Shown here one piece after another: positions 23,601 through 38,479 of a stretch of 64,000 nucleotides of DNA. Origin of the DNA: Struthio camelus (lineage: Eukaryota; Chordata; Aves; Struthioniformes; Struthionidae). The position numbers and the translations under genes were made by a program. Position 1 is the first letter of the stretch. The number at the start of each line of letters is the position of its first letter. The notes beneath the pieces were generated by a model. That model was not told the DNA's origin and ran no database searches. It saw only the letters and a program-made list of their open reading frames with translations. The DNA is taken from positions 38,828,911 through 38,892,910 of the forward strand of contig NC_090942.1 of assembly GCF_040807025.1 (NCBI RefSeq), in the 5' to 3' direction.

Positions 23601-25564
23601 ATACAACCTTAAGAAATGTTTCTTTGCAACAGCCAATTCAAAACAAAAAGCTCTCTCTTGGGTATAAGATGGTAACCTCTAAACTGTCCATAAGTGGCAC
23701 TGTCCTTCAGAGATTTTTACCATTTTGTAATAACTGTGGGATTTTGTTCCTTCCAGTGTCTGATGGATTATACATTTTGCTGCTCGGGTACTAAAGCTGG
23801 AACTATCAATTTTATATCTGTTTATTTACTTTAAAAACACATAATTGAATACATGCTAAAGTGTGCCCTTTCTCTGAGTGTTCTGCGCTCAGTCATGCTT
23901 TTGACGTATTAGTTTTAATCTTCCACTGTTTCACAATATCTAGATGGTCCTGAATCTTATACGAATAAACTGATTTCTCCTGAGCATGTCTCAACAAAAA
24001 TCTATTGTTACAATCCCTGGCCTTTGAAATTTAAGTTGTGCACAGATTGTTCTGTTGTGTGCAATTTCCTGAAAACAGAAAGTTTCAGGCTTATTTCTCT
24101 TCTAGCTTTACCTCATTTACCTTAGCTTGGATTGTTCTCATCTCTTTAGTATTTTACTGTAGTATGTTTCCACTTTTTCTTTAAAATTCAGTTGAAAATT
24201 CCTGATTGGAACAAATGAAAATCCTCCTTGTCATAAAATTGTGAAGGTCCTGAGAAGACCAGGATGTCTGACAGATTAAGGGCAAAATTCTCTCCTCTGA
24301 ATTATCCAGTAGAGGACAGAGATTTTGGCTTGAGATTTTGATTCTGCTTCTTACTAGGCAGATGTCCCCTGCTGATTTCCGGGGGAGTTCCAGGCATGGT
24401 AGAAAAGGAGAGTGCTTGACGAGGGGCTCCCCACATAAAACCAACAACAGTATTTTTCTTCATGCTTTCAGTGTCCTTGAAACTATGTAAACAATGCCAA
24501 TGGCATAATTGAATTACTCTTTACTCTTTGTTAAATGTTAATGAGTAGCGTGAATGGTACGTAATTGTGACTTTTCCACTTTAGAAAGTCTGTCTGTTAC
24601 CAAGAAAGGAGTAGTCATGTGTCTTACTGACTGACCTCTTTTACACTTCATCCCTAAGGTTTTAAAAAACAGCTAAATTATGCATTACTTGAGGAGAGAG
24701 AACTTCCACTGGAGCAAATGACAGTTTTGCAGGTGCCAGAAGTGTAGGATCCCATTCAAAATCCTTCCAAGAAGAGAACAGTGATGATCAGCTAAACTGT
24801 TTTCAAAGCCAGAGCTTTACTGGGTTTATTCCTGCTAAGTATTAGTGGAGATTATTGTCGTCCATGTACCTCTGGGATGGTGCTTATCGTTTTCTGAGGT
24901 TTTGCCATTCTGTTCATAGCACACCTGATTTGGATTTTTATCCGTAGGCTGTGATTCTGTGAGTTTAAAACAATGACTGTTTTGTGTATTTAGTCCAGGT
25001 TAACTACATTGAATCCCTTCGCTTCCATGCAAGCATAAAAAATTAGCTTGTCTTGAAAATTTTCCTTTCCTTCTTCCCTCCAAAATTTTTGAAATATTTT
25101 CTTTATTATATGTTGATTTACAAACCCAATTTAGAAAGAAGACTGAATAGGAGATAGGCAGCAGTGCTGAGGTATTTACTTTTCTTGAGACACTGAGCCT
25201 CCAGCGATGTCATCTATTTATAGTGTCCAATATGCCTGCTCAGTCTTCTGTTAAGTTTAGTCCAAACTCAAGGATATTTTTTCTTTGATCTCCTCTTTCC
25301 AAATTTCAAAGCTTTAACAAAAAGAATAAAGGGCATTTTGCTTGGTAGAACGAGGTGGGGAAGCCAGAGAGAAAAAGGAAAAGCGATTGTCTGGGGAAAC
25401 AGAGAATATTTCTCTATTTTTCTGGGGAAATATTTCTGAGTGTAAGCTATATGGGATCCTGAAAATCTGTTACAGTCAGATACAGAATGTTAAAATAAAA
25501 TTGCAGTGAGTTATTCTACGGAGAGGTAAAGCTGTATGAACTGTTTGTTATTCTCTGCCCTGTA

Positions 25565-25660
25565 TTATAAGACTAGAAGAGACTACTGTCATAATCCTGT
25601 CTGGTTCCCTGTCTAACATACTCATAAGCCTTTCTTCTTTGAATTAGAGCAGACCACACT
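25565..25660 (-). repeat. Possible ancient CR1 3'-end fragment
   Basis: The sequence around AGACTAGAAGAGACTACTGT, then CTGTCTAACATA, then TTGAATTAGAGCAGACC resembles the reverse complement of an old amniote CR1 tail seen in reptiles. It is degraded and the boundaries are approximate. Confidence 0.35.
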
Positions 25661-28600
25661 CACAAATCCACCCAGCCTTCTTTTTCTGTGAAGCCTAATT
25701 TCCAGGGATGTGTCCTGAGGAGGTCCCGTAAGCCAAAGAGGCACTTGTTTCCTCATCTGCCCTGTGAATTCTGCTGTCTTGTAAATCAGGACTTCAGGTT
25801 TATGTGACTTTGAAACCTGAAACAGCATTTTACTGGAAGAAATGTTGTCATCTACAACATTTACTGGCAGCTAAGATTTAGTGACTGCTCGTAGGACTTA
25901 GATAATGGCTGTTGCTGTCTGTATGGTTTCTAAGACTCTCAGCTTCCTTTTTTCTTTCTTTCTTTTTTTTTTTTAGTCATTGTTGAAAAAATGTTAACTT
26001 AAATGAGGTTAAGTACAGATCCTTGCAGAACTGGAGAGTCATTTGAGAGTGATTCTCCTATCTTCATTTACATTTAATTTATCTAGTTTCTAACTCACTT
26101 ATGCTGTACCATGCTCCCTTGATACTGCTCTAACATCTTAACCAGTTGCTAGTAATACAGGGCAAAATAGTGGCCCTGCTGCCATCTGTGCTCTGTTACA
26201 GCAGTGCTCTTACCTTTGTCATCCAAACTAAAAATATCATACAAAAATGAGAGCAGGGTCTATTTTCTGCTGGCCTGTGTGGCTCAGTATTAACTATACT
26301 ACCTTCTCCAAGGAGGGATATACATCCCACACTAGCAAGGAAAGGACAGATGGACCTGGGGAGCTCTAGTAGCTCTCCTGGCTTCACCTGGAGCTAGACG
26401 AGAAACGGTGTCAGTACCATTGCTGAGGACTTAGCTTTCCTTTGAAAGGGTGCTGACTAAATTCAGCTGAATTTTCCAAAAGCTAAAATGAAGCCTGTGT
26501 GAGTAAGGCAAAGAGTTAGCCTTATGTTTTGCTTTCCTGTCATATGAACAAGGTGCTTTAAAGTGAATTGTCACTTTGTAAAGCCTGGAGCAGTTAAGAC
26601 ATGACTTAGCTCAGGTGAAAAACATTGCCCAAGAGAGCAATGCCTCTGTGGAACACGGTGGTGCTCAGGCTCTGCTTCTGTGCAAAGGCAATGACCTTGC
26701 CTTGTGCTAAAGAGTAGAGGGTTTGATCTACTCTGGCTGTCTTTGCACTGTAAGGATTAAGGGGCTCTTCTGTGTGCTGTGTGCTGGCAGAGGTGGAGGG
26801 GTAGCAACCATGACAGAGCAGGCACTAATGATGGGAAGAAGGTGGTGCTCTGCGTACTGTCAGCTGCTCCTGGGGATCTGGGAAAAAATGTCTGCCTGTG
26901 CCCTAAAGCCAAGATGTTCTCTGTGTAGCAAAGGTTTGGCCAGCTGGGTGCTGTATCACCTCTTGGACACTGCTCTCTGCAGTGTGTCAACGCTGTCCTT
27001 AGAGAATGGTGGAGATGTGACCCCTTAGCAGCCTACAGCGTGAGACTGAGGTAGAAGGTTGAAGGGAACTGAGCCTGCCTGGTTTAGTGTGGAAAAGGGA
27101 AAACACAGACAAGAAAAGATATGGGAGGATTTAAATCTAGATATGGTCAGCTTTACATCTTCAAGGCTGAATGTGTTTATAAAGGAGTTAGGAAACAGTT
27201 GCTCTTTTCCCAAATAATGAATACATCACTCTTTAAAGCAGCAGTGCCACCATTTTTCTTCAGTAATAAAATGCCACCATAGTCAGGAATCCTTTCTGTT
27301 TTGGTCCACTAAGGAAACTCCTTTTTTAGTCTTAAATATGCCAGCCATGAAACTCTATCTGTGCATTTTTGTTTGTCTTATCAGTTTTTTACAGTTCATA
27401 GTTCCTAATCTGTATTCATTGTTATCAATGTCTCCTTTCTTGTGTTTCTTCTTTTTCAAAAAATGTTTTTAGTTTCTTTTGCTTTCCTTCTAAGTCAGGT
27501 TATTTTGTAACCAGCACAGCCTTCTTTCCCAATTGTGGTATTGTGGCTTTCTTAGCATCTAGTAAAATGTTCTTAAACATCTCCTAATTAACATTTTTCT
27601 GTTTAGAGTCATCTCCCAACTGACTTGAGTCAGTTGTTTTCAGCTTGGTAGAAAGTTGGCCCTTTTCAAGCCCCAAGGATGTATATAGTTTACTGGTTTG
27701 GACTCTGTTCTACTTGCACAAAACAAAGGTAATCAAATCATGATTGCTGGCACCTAAACTGCCACTAACTCCTAGTTCTGTGAATGGTTCCTATGTCAAC
27801 AGGAGAGCTAAATATAAATCCTTCCCATGTTGGATATAATATTTGAACTCAGCTATTGTCTATGATTCTCAGAAATGAAGGAAAAGTTCATATTTGCAGC
27901 ATGAGACTCTTAAAACATTTATTTTCTCCTTCCTGAATATTGTAGATAGGTCCTGTAGGAGTCAATCATCATTCAGACCTCTGACTTAGCGAAAACTTGA
28001 GTTCTTTTGCTGTGGAAATGATATTAATTGGATGTAATACAAAATATTTTTTTTAATCATCTGCACTTTGTTAAAACTAGATATCAAGTTTTTCTCTGTA
28101 GCCAACAAAGCCCGATATACTTTTGTAGGTCTCTGGATTTGCTTGTGCAAAGCAAAACACACTAGACATAAAGGGGTAGATTTTCAGGATCTCTAGTCCC
28201 CAGAAATCCTCTGAAGTTATTGAAAGAGGAACCTTAGGGCTACCAATAGGTAGACTCCTCTATGGATACCGTGCCAAACCAGGAGCGGTAAGTCTACTTT
28301 CTGAATCGTTAAGACAAACTGTGAAGAAGTTTTCATTTTTACACACAATCTGCATCTCTCCATGTGCAGGTGTCCAGCAAGGTTGCTGGAAGTTTTCCTC
28401 TTTCATTTGAAAATTATGAACTCTTTCAATCCCGTTAGTGAGAGAACTGCAGTTCTATATCTTCTGTGTAGTCCATCTTGGATAGCTTTTTCGCAGACAT
28501 AGAGGTTCATCAGTTGGCTCACCAATGGCGAAAGATACAGACTCTCAGTCTTTTCTTCTCTGTTTATCCCTCTTTAAGAGCCAGGCTAGTGCATGACAGA

Positions 28601-29090
28601 CTCATCTGTGAACTGAAACAACTCACTAACCCAACAGAACAGTCCACTGTTTTTGCTGGATTAGTAAACTAAATAAGATCACAGGCTGACCCAACAAGCA
28701 CCAAGAGAAATTAGGAAGAGCAGCATCTGTCTGAGGACAGCTGAAGACAAAGGGAAAATGGGGAAGAGCTGCTGCTTCTTCTGAAACACTGAATTGTTTG
28801 ACTGTGGTTCCACGAGGTGAGGTAAGCCAGCCTAAGTAGTCTTTGGCAGAGTATCTGGCGCTAGGTATCTCTCTTAGGCCTTCAGAAATCAAGTTTTCTC
28901 TATATCCGCTGTAATTCACCACTCAGTCTCACACACCTTGATCCCCTTAGCTTCCCCTGGCAGAGCACTTACGACCCACCCCACCTGGCACAAAGGCAGG
29001 AGCAAGAGGGTATTGCCCCAGGCTGTATCCAGGGGATGCACCTCCTATGTTCTTCTGAGCTGCCACCACTTCATGTGGCTTGCTGCAACC

Positions 29091-29335
29091 GGGAGTGGGG
29101 GGGGGGAGTCTGTTGTGCAGGTCCTTGTCTCTCCATGGCCCCCACAAAGAATCTACCCTATAGTTCAGAAGAAGCTGGGGGGTGGTTGTACATCCTGTGT
29201 GAAACCTGCCCTTTCTAAGATGTCAGTATCCAAACAAACACAAACAATCTCCTTTCTCCCTTTAGCTGGCATCCCACCCTTCTGTCCCCCCCCCCCCCCC
29301 CCCCCCCCCCCCGCCGTAGGCTCTTCTCCCTAGAA
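29091..29335. repeat. Homopolymer pair: G10 and C27
   Basis: Ten G at 29097-29106 and an uninterrupted run of 27 C at 29286-29312. The C-run gives the poly-Pro stretch in a + strand open frame (28938-29333), which is therefore not considered coding. Run length is likely to be polymorphic or misassembled. Confidence 0.9.
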
Positions 29336-32300
29336 TTCCTGCCCCAGGCAAAGAGATCCTAAAAGCACCTTCCACTCAGGTGAGATGTCATGAATACCTG
29401 GTGCTTCTCAGGCTAATATCTGCTCTACTCCCCTGACTTCATTTTCTCGTTCCCCTCCTATCCTGCCTCAGACTGGATGAAGGGTAAGTAAGTCTCTCTA
29501 CAGTAAGCTGTAGTGAATTCTGAGTTGCAACTAATGGATCTTCTCCTTTAAGGCAAAACATGGAGAACAAAAGTAATTCTGAACTTCTTACCATTTAACA
29601 CTGAAGTTAAACATGTTAGAGTTCTGGAAAAGAAATGACAATGATGTCTCAGTGAGCATGAGAATGCTGAAGAATCAGTACAAAATTGATACTGGTGTTT
29701 GTGTTCAACCTGCAGCATTTACCGTTGGTGTTGTTCAAATGCGTATTATCTGTTATTGTTTCTACCCAGCTATAGTTGAGTGCTCCTGCCACAAGCGCTC
29801 CGTTACTTCACTAGCTCCTTGTTTATTGACTGAAATATTGTTTAGTCTCCCTTTAATTCTCATTTGTTACTATTTTATCTTTTACAGAACATTAGAGGAT
29901 GTAGTTGGTTCATTTTGCAATTATATTCATGTTCATTATATTCATGTTTTAGTATGTATTAGTATAGTTTTTAGTAGCAGGGAGTAGAGAACTTCCTGAA
30001 GAACTTGCTCTTGTAGATCTTTGTTTTTAGCAAGATGATTTCTCAATTGCCAGGTGAATGCCACTGGTGCACATAGATTTTCTGTTTAAAAACAAAAAAG
30101 AATCCTGCAGAACAGGAGGCATTTTAAAGCAGCAAGATCTTTTTTAATTCACTCTACTGCTAAAATAAAATCTTTGTGTGTTCTAGTGAAAGTCTATGTG
30201 GATTTACAATATACATTCTAAAGAGGAAAATATCTGTTTTCTAGGAATGTGTGTGGTTGATATACTGGATTTCTGTAACTGAATTTATTACTTCCTAGGC
30301 TATGAAACACTGCTCAGCACATACAGGTTATTGTGGGCTTCATTTATGATAGAAATGTGTGTATTTAAGTCTCTCTTGGAGACATAAAAGAGTTTTTTTA
30401 CTTTGCTTTCCTTTATGAGTTCTTCCATAATGTGGTCTCCACTTCAGAGACACTGAGACACTGTTATAATGAAATATTTCTAATATCCCATGCAAACATC
30501 AGCCTTCATGTTTTAAGGCCAAAATAAATATAGACTAAACATGGTATCTATGCTGTCCTTGGAAACAGGAAAGAGGTGTGTGCTTTGGGACCCCATTCTG
30601 CATGTCCACGCTGTCACAATGTCTGCAGTGCTGCTGCCTATGGGTTCTACGTTGCCTTTTGGAGCACAATACTGGATTCAGTTTTAGCCAGGCACTGCCT
30701 TTACCAAGCGCTGTGGTAGGTCTTGCAGGCACTGGCTGAGCAGATAGGGACCCAGCTATGGCCATGGTTTCCATAACATGGGGAAATGCAAGCTTGAATT
30801 CTCTTTTAAAGATGTACTTTTCTCTCCTGATATGTTCATGAGTGGCCAAAAGCCACTCTTCAGAGGAGGGAGTGGAGGTCTTGCTTCCATGAAGCCTACA
30901 TGGGAGGCAAATTCTGTGTCAAACATAGGTCCATCCAGATACAGTTGAAATTCATTGTAGAAGTACTTAAGAAGAACTACCTTAGCTTTGGGGCATCTTA
31001 GCAGTTAGATAAAAAGACAAACATGCTTCATAAGCCACATGCCTTCCTTAGGCAACCCGCAAGAATTACCCAACCCCTCCTCCTACTCCAGATTTCTGCA
31101 AAATGCCATGTTCCTTCTCCAAAACAAGAAATGCATGCCCGTGGAGTACATTTCCCAGTAGCTTCTCTAGAGAAACATCTCTATTTCCCAGGGGCTAATG
31201 TTTCAGAATGCAATGCTTGTGATAATGAGTTCACCTGAAGGATAGAGCTGAAACCATTTTTGAATCTTAAATGTGTTGCATTAAGCATCCCTTTGCCAAA
31301 CTTATTTTAAAAGCCTGGAGAGAAGAAGAGGGGAGAATGTTCCTTCTTCATATACAAATGCTGTTGGATGTTTGTTTGAAGTACTTGGATCCCTGTAATT
31401 GCAGTTATGAATTTTAGGACTGAACATGTGTATCTATTTCCTTTAGATTTCTAATCCTGTTCATTCTGTCAGGGAATTGAACACATTATTCCAATCATAG
31501 CAAGGCAGTCCACAGCTTCTTTGCTTACTGTGTAGCCAGACCAGTCTCTCTGAAATCAAAGGGCTGTGGCTTATTTTATTTATTTTGCTTCTTTTAAACA
31601 AAGAGACTTTCCAAACAAAAAGCCAAACAAATATTCCTGTGGCCTTCCTAGATTTGTTCTGCTTCAGTTAAAGAAAGATGTAGGACAAGTTAAAGTATGT
31701 TAAGAAACAATGGAAAAATAGAGAGTAATCCACTTTTTCTGTGTTGAAGAGCTCCCTAGACAAAAGCAGTAACCTTTTAGGGTTTGAATCTTGGCATCCT
31801 TGAAGTGTATGTCTGACCTAACCTCTCAGAACAATGAACCTTCCTACAAAGAAAGTGCCAACTGTTAGCTGAGTGTTCATTTGAACTTCCTCCAGCTTGA
31901 AAAGAAAGGGAAGCAAGAAATTCCACTTAAAATTCCAGCAGGTCTTGTATTTGTGACTGGCAGTTCTGAAGAACTCCAGATGGCTTAAACCATTCTTTTG
32001 AACATATCTTTTGATCTCATTTAAATTTCCTTCTTATTTCACCTGTTCTGTGTTTACTGACTAGAGAATAAGCAGGTGGGCATATTAGCTCCACCATAGG
32101 ATACAAATGGATTACAGGAAATTTATGTGCCAGACAGAGTTTGTATAATTCAGCTAGTGTAGCTGCATTTCTACTCCATGATTTATGATTCACAAACCAC
32201 AGCATAATTGTAACAGACAGAACAAACAAATGGAAAATGTTCTCCATCCCCAGTTTTAATTTTCTAAATTTTACAACATTTACTCTTCAATCTGGTGGTC

Positions 32301-35300
32301 ACCTAGAAAGTCAAGCAAGGACAATACATTTTTTTTTAGAATTAACCTTTCTTACCACAATTTTTTATCCTGTTCCTTGTTTACATATTTACAATATTCT
32401 CTATTCCCAAACTTAGAGAAAGTCATCCTTTCAATTTTCAAGCTATGTTTAACTGTTTGACTTTCTCTATAGCAAGTAGCAACAAATAATAGCACTTGTG
32501 CTAAGGACAGTGGAATTAATACTTTAACATTGTAGCTGAACCTTGCACAGTGCAGAAGGAAGGAGAGCAGTCAGGATCATGCACTGGTATGGCACAGATA
32601 AAATAGGACATCAGAATTGAGCAGATAAGTAAGGCTAAGAGCTGGATTCTTCTGTTTCTGTACATGATTCGTTGCATGACATGAAGCAAGTCAGCCTGCA
32701 GAGACAAAGATCTTTGTTGATTGGGTTAATGTGCACCCTGAGAATGGGTTTTCTTGCTCCATTTTAACTGATGAATGTAGAGTGCTTCTTAACTCTTGGG
32801 TTTGGGTAGGCACCCCATCTGCATCTCAGCTGTGTTAAGATGAGACCCAGGTGTCAAATTTCACCAATAGTGTGGTTTCTGTGGGGTGCACGGGCTATAA
32901 GAAGGCTGTTTCACACTTTTGCAAGGTTCACAGTGCACTGCCATGGACTGTAGACATTGGTTCTTTGACTGTGTGTTGGTACATCACTTAACACAGTCTC
33001 GGTCTCAGATGGGGCACTGTGGCTAAAATAGATCTTTAAGTCTTAAACCTACAATGATATCCTTGTATGGGCTCAGATGCCTGTCTATCAAGACTGTACA
33101 TGATACCTGCACAAGTCTGATGTTAATGTGAACGTCAGGGTCAGAGAGATATTTCAGGCTAACCACTTAATCTGCTTAGCACTAGCCGGTTTTACTGATA
33201 TACACAAATCCTGCACTGGGTTAATACTTCAAGCTTTCATTGACATCAGTGGGAATTGTGGTTAGATTAGCAATATCCAGTCAGCACTCAGATTCGTGTA
33301 CATTTGGTTATCCCTTAGCCCTGAAAAATGCTTGTAACGGAGAAGATAAGGCATGGAGTTTTTTCTACTGGGAATAGGAAAGCCTCAAAAAGCACTGGAA
33401 AGATGTACAACAGCAGACATTACTCACAGAAAATAGATAGTTCTGAAAAACATATACAAATGAGATTTGCATTAACAGTGCCCCCTTACTATGGCGAATT
33501 TCTGTGATGCAATATTAGACTTAAGAGAAATGGATTTCACTGAGCAACACTCCTGGGTGTGCCCTGCTTTTGCCTCCTAATGAAGTGTAGTTTTAGGGAA
33601 CCGTGTGGCTCTACATTCATATTACTCTGGGTGAGCTTTTCTCTAGAAAGCAAGGATAACTCAGCATTATGGAATTGCCTAATGCTGGTGAAGACACTGA
33701 CCAAGTTCCAGATTCGCCAGAAAAATCTGACCTGAAGGAAATTCGGTACAGGGGAAACTGAACCCACTAAATTTCTCGTACCAATCCATGTGGTTCCCTG
33801 TGCACCGTCAGCATTGATGATGAAAAGGGATGGGTACCTCCAGGCACCAAGCCAAGCTTAACTCAGGTGCTCTGCACTTCAGCCTGTAAGAAACTTCGCC
33901 GTTCACTTAGTATAGAGGGTGCTAAGGGGGACCAGGCTCTCCACAGGAGCTAATATTTCAGTAAGTCTGTGTTCCTTGCTTTGCCCTGTCTGTATAAATG
34001 GAAAAAATAGTGTTTTTCCAACTTCAGAAGGGCTGAGTAAGAATAAATGTGTTAGACTGTGTTCAGTGGCTGCTCCAGTGGAGGTATGCAACTTAGGCTC
34101 CTCAGGTTTGCTCCTAATGGCTTGTGATAACTTCAAATTTTGTTTGTTTTGTCTTATCAGCTAGAAAGACATTTGTCCTCTCTGTTTAGGAAGAGATGTT
34201 AACACCTTCTCCTTAAAGTAGTTCTACAATCTCTCCCCAAAGTCCTGTGAGGCAGGAAGTATTGTTACAGAAAATACATTAACTAAGTGGAAAGTACGTA
34301 TGTATGTAGATCTATACACTCTCACAGGGGCTTAACACACCTCATCTGTGAGGCCCACTGGAAACTCACTGGAACAACTAAAGTTGGATTATGCTCCTAC
34401 TTCTTTTAAAAGGACTAGAAATTCTCCATAGTGGGCATTAGGCACAACTGCACTTACCTGTGCTAAAGAAAAGAGAGTGACTTGTACTGAGTTAGCTTGC
34501 CTGGAAGTCATCTGTGTTCTTGCTGGGAATCCCTATGGTGACAGCCTAGTAAAAGCCATTTGCAGGGAATGGGAACCTTAGGGTGAGACGGCTCAGGCTG
34601 AGACAGGGAAACAGAGCTGCTTTCTTCAGAATAGGATCTAAGTCCCAACTTGTGGTGGTAGTTTTTATTTCCAGATCAAGTACTATTTGTTTGTCTCCAC
34701 AGGACCTCGTGTATAAGGTGACTGTGTTTGGGCTATGCCTGCTACATGCTGGAGAGGAAATAGCAAAGGTTTTGCAAATAGGTATTGTGATTAAAGATTG
34801 GTTGGCTTCTCTGTTGGTTGTGCTACCCCTGCTTCCTATGTCACATTGAATAAACTGCTCAGGACCAGTCTTTTCAGCACTGTCCTTGTGTTTTCAGAGG
34901 CAGGCATGACAACTGTGTCTCTTCTTCCAGGGGTTCCCTGGCTGGGGGGTTGAGTAAAGGCCAATGCAGTTCACAGCATGAGCTTGGAAGGCTGAAGCTG
35001 CTATATAATCTAGTGGAGGCCCTCAGGATTTTAGCCAGATTGGGAAACTCTTCATATATCTCTATGCCAGGTCCACGTATGTATTTAGATGTCTAATTTC
35101 ACTGATTTCTACAGGAAATCAAATCCCCAGTTGTATCTCTAGAATTTGGCCATGCCTATTGAGAGATGAAAAATTTTTCTCAGAACCTACAACAAACTCT
35201 TGTCATAGCATCCAGGAATGCTGCTTCTTGATTTTAGTTTGTCATTTATCTCTGTATTATTAACTGTGTTCCAGGGAAGTGCCTCTGAGGTTTCAGGGAT

Positions 35301-38300
35301 AAATACGTCCACATTTTCAAAAAGTTTCAGTATCTTCATCTGCCATAAACTTCAAAAGGAATGGTAAGGGCTTGATCAGCCTCAACATTTGAACTGCTGC
35401 TGTGTGAATATCTATAAATAACAGGGATCAGATTGCATTTATCTTACTGGAAGTCTGCCATATTTTAAGAGCAGCTCCGATCGAAAAAATATACCTGAAA
35501 AAGCAGAGAATGTTCTGTAGGAGAAGAAAGTTAAGAGGAATATCCTTAAGATATGGCAAAGGTTCGTTTGTGTCACCAGTGCTTCCTCATATTCAGGAGC
35601 GGGGCATCCTTTGAAGCAGTAAGATTACCACATGTCTATCAATACCAAGTAGTTATCAATACCAAAAGAAATATTGCAGGGAAGTTCCAGCAAAGACTCC
35701 AGATTTTCACTTATTTAAGAAAGACAACAAACTTTACAGACCATTTTCTCCTAGCTCAGCTTTACTTGCAGAAGAATGAGAACATGATGAGAGCTGAATG
35801 TGTTGTCCTCAGGAGTTCGTCAGTGTTGAAAAGTGTAAGATGATGTTCCTTTTGTGGTCCCAACTCACTCATACGCCATGTCAGTTCTGTGTCTGAACTT
35901 AGCAGCAGTCTCTACTGGGAGAAAACAGGGGTCCTAAGAAATCTGATACCTGCAGAATGGGTACAAAGTTGTGGCACATTAGCATGGTAAAATTCCTCAG
36001 CCTTGCAAGCTGTTTCTGCATGAAAAGATCTCTAAGTCTGCATAAAATCTAGGATTGTCTGCTTGTGCTAAGGGTTGGTGATGCTGAGATTGGCCTAAAC
36101 GGAGCCGTTACCAAGGCCAGGGATGTGAATTTTCTGTTTGCACCAACAAAGTGAGCAGAAGGCTCAAATAAAAGAAGAAATGCAAATATTGTGAAACTGG
36201 GGAGGCACTTTCCTCTACCCTTTTCCTCTGAGCTCCATCTGAGTGAACCTTGCTTTGGATAATGATTTTAGTACCCTGTTGCCTTTGAAAAAATTCATGC
36301 CCATAACATGGCATTTAACTTCCTACATTCAATATTGTCACAGCCCTGGGCACGAGAGTTAGTGTCAAACAATCCCATCTAACAGACTGGCAAAATACTA
36401 AGTCCTAAAAAAAGATTTAATTTCTGTGGGGACAGGTTTTTAAAGATACCTGCATGCTAAATATGCAAGTAGGCAATGGGAATTAATTGCCTAATTAGAC
36501 TTTCAGAATGTTCCTTCCTGCATCCTGAGGCACCCAGACCTTTGCAAATCCAGCACTTTTGTTGGCTGAACAGGTAATAGTGTACCAGAGCACCTGCAGG
36601 ATGCAGTCTCTGTGTGATCCTTATTTTAGCCAACACAGCATGATAAGAATTATTCTGGGACTTGCAGCAGTTTTGAAGCATGTGAAATTTCTGTGTCTTA
36701 CCTCATGGATAAGGTCCTTTCCCAATGATTCTCTCTTCACCTCAGTGTCACAGTCCCTTCGGTCAGGAAAGCATCCTGACTGCAGTCTGACCGAATGGGT
36801 GACAATGCAAAGTAGAGCCGTGCTCACTTTATTGAAAAGGTGCCCTGTTTCTTCAGTAATGATCTAATGTGACGCTGTTCGTAATGACGATATTCTAGTA
36901 CTTGAGAGCTGTTATGGGTATGGTGACCAGCCTTTCAGAGTGGAGACTGAGATGTCTTAGCATGTGACAGAGGGTGAGAGGAGAAACTCTCCTGGTTGGT
37001 AGGAGAAGAGGAAGATCCACTGCCTGTTCATTTGTTCTTAGTCCTGTTTTTCTGCAGCTTCTCTCTCCTCTTCACAGTCCTGTTCCACTGTGCAGTTCTC
37101 CACCTTGACCATCAAGTAAAATGCCTTATCTTCACAGTCCCTCCTACCTTACTGTTTTAAAGTGGAGTGCACTGCAGAGAAATGTATTTTAGGCAGTTGT
37201 TGGGAACAAGTGAGCCCCTCTGCTCCAAGCTCCTATCCAACAGTACTATGCCTCTTTAGTTAGTACATACACTCAGCAGCACCCATGCCTGTTCTTCCAC
37301 CAGTCCTTTTGCCTTCAGCTGTGCCTTCAGCTATGCACTTCCTCCACTACTCATACCATTCAATAGCTCTATTACAGGATGAGACTGCTGGGGTGAATGC
37401 TGTAGTAGATGCCACTGAAAATGCAGACTAGGCGGAGAATATGCAGTGCTTAATGACTCTTTTATTACCTGTATTATATATAAAACCCACAACATATTGT
37501 TTCCCAGAAATATTTGATTCTTCCCCAGCCATATGATTCATACCTGCTGGAAAGATATGGTTAGGTTCCTAGCCAAGGCACCCAAACACTCTGAACTTCT
37601 GCTCACTGGCAGTTTGCTTTAGAAGGATCTCAACTGACCAGTGTAGATGTTTGTAACTAAGATAGTCTTCTAGATGCCACCTCTAATTAAGGGAGAGAAT
37701 CAGGCACTTCTACAGCATCCTAAACAAACAAACAGAGCAGTTGCTCCAGCAAAGTGCTCCATGGACTAGAAAGGGAGCATGTGGTCACTAGCATAAATTT
37801 AGCTCACTATCTAACATCAAGCGAGATGAGACCTATCATTTATTGATGGCAGAGTCACACTTGTTCCCTATCCTCCTACCAGGGATAAATCAGCGAGGAT
37901 GCCACTATTTTCTTATTTTCGCTCAGTGCAGTGCCCAAACTGATTTGGCCCAGCACATCCAGCTGCTAGAAGCCCTGCTTCCAGCCATTCCTGTGGTTGG
38001 CAGCTAGAAGGGCCTCCCTGGTTGTGGCTTTTACTCATCCATTCACATCATTGTTGAGTAGCACAGGGCACTTCCTCCTCCCTTGAGGACTGAAAATGTT
38101 GCTTTTAAAGTGTCCCCAGCTCCCACTGCTACAGCTGCTGAAGGGCTACTGTGGGTTTCTCTTCTGAAAAGTGCAGTATGTTAATTCTAATGCACCCATC
38201 CATCTGAAATACATCCATTTGAATACATCCATCTGAAATGAGTAATGGTCAGCACAGGGGTCAAGTAATATTCCCAGTGGGTGACTTCCCTGAAGCTCAT

Positions 38301-38479
38301 TCCTTTTTTTGTTTTAATTTTTGAGCTGTACTGACACCACAATTACACAGCTCTTCAAACCAGACAGCTCCAACTCCTCTTAACCTAATTATATAAAGGA
38401 CATACCCTGTTTGGGCTTTGCTCTATTTTCTAGGTTTCAGTGGGTATCAGTCAGATGAAGAGAGTTGCATTTTGAACCT
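29336..38479. other. Intergenic DNA, no gene seen
   Basis: No coding gene, RNA gene or intact mobile element was recognised. The stretch 34,235-34,310 has a weak resemblance to MIR (GTCCTGTGAGGCAGGAAGTA), too degraded to call. A short triplicated CATCCAT-type repeat lies at about 38,200-38,240. Confidence 0.65.

Larger units (their letters stand above)
21426..29090. other. Intergenic DNA, no gene seen
   Basis: AT-rich sequence with short unrecognised open frames only. It holds a 10-bp perfect hairpin (23105-23131), a MIR-like fragment (about 23,499-23,600), an exact CTTTGATC TCF/LEF motif (25283-25290) and a degraded CR1-like fragment (about 25,565-25,660). Confidence 0.65.

Noticed and set aside
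28938..29333. + strand frame ending in a poly-Pro run
   Set aside because: The Pro run is the C27 homopolymer. The rest is unrecognised and lacks splice or start support.
34235..34310. Possible MIR fragment
   Set aside because: Only one short block (CCTGTGAGGCAGG) fits. The rest does not follow the consensus.
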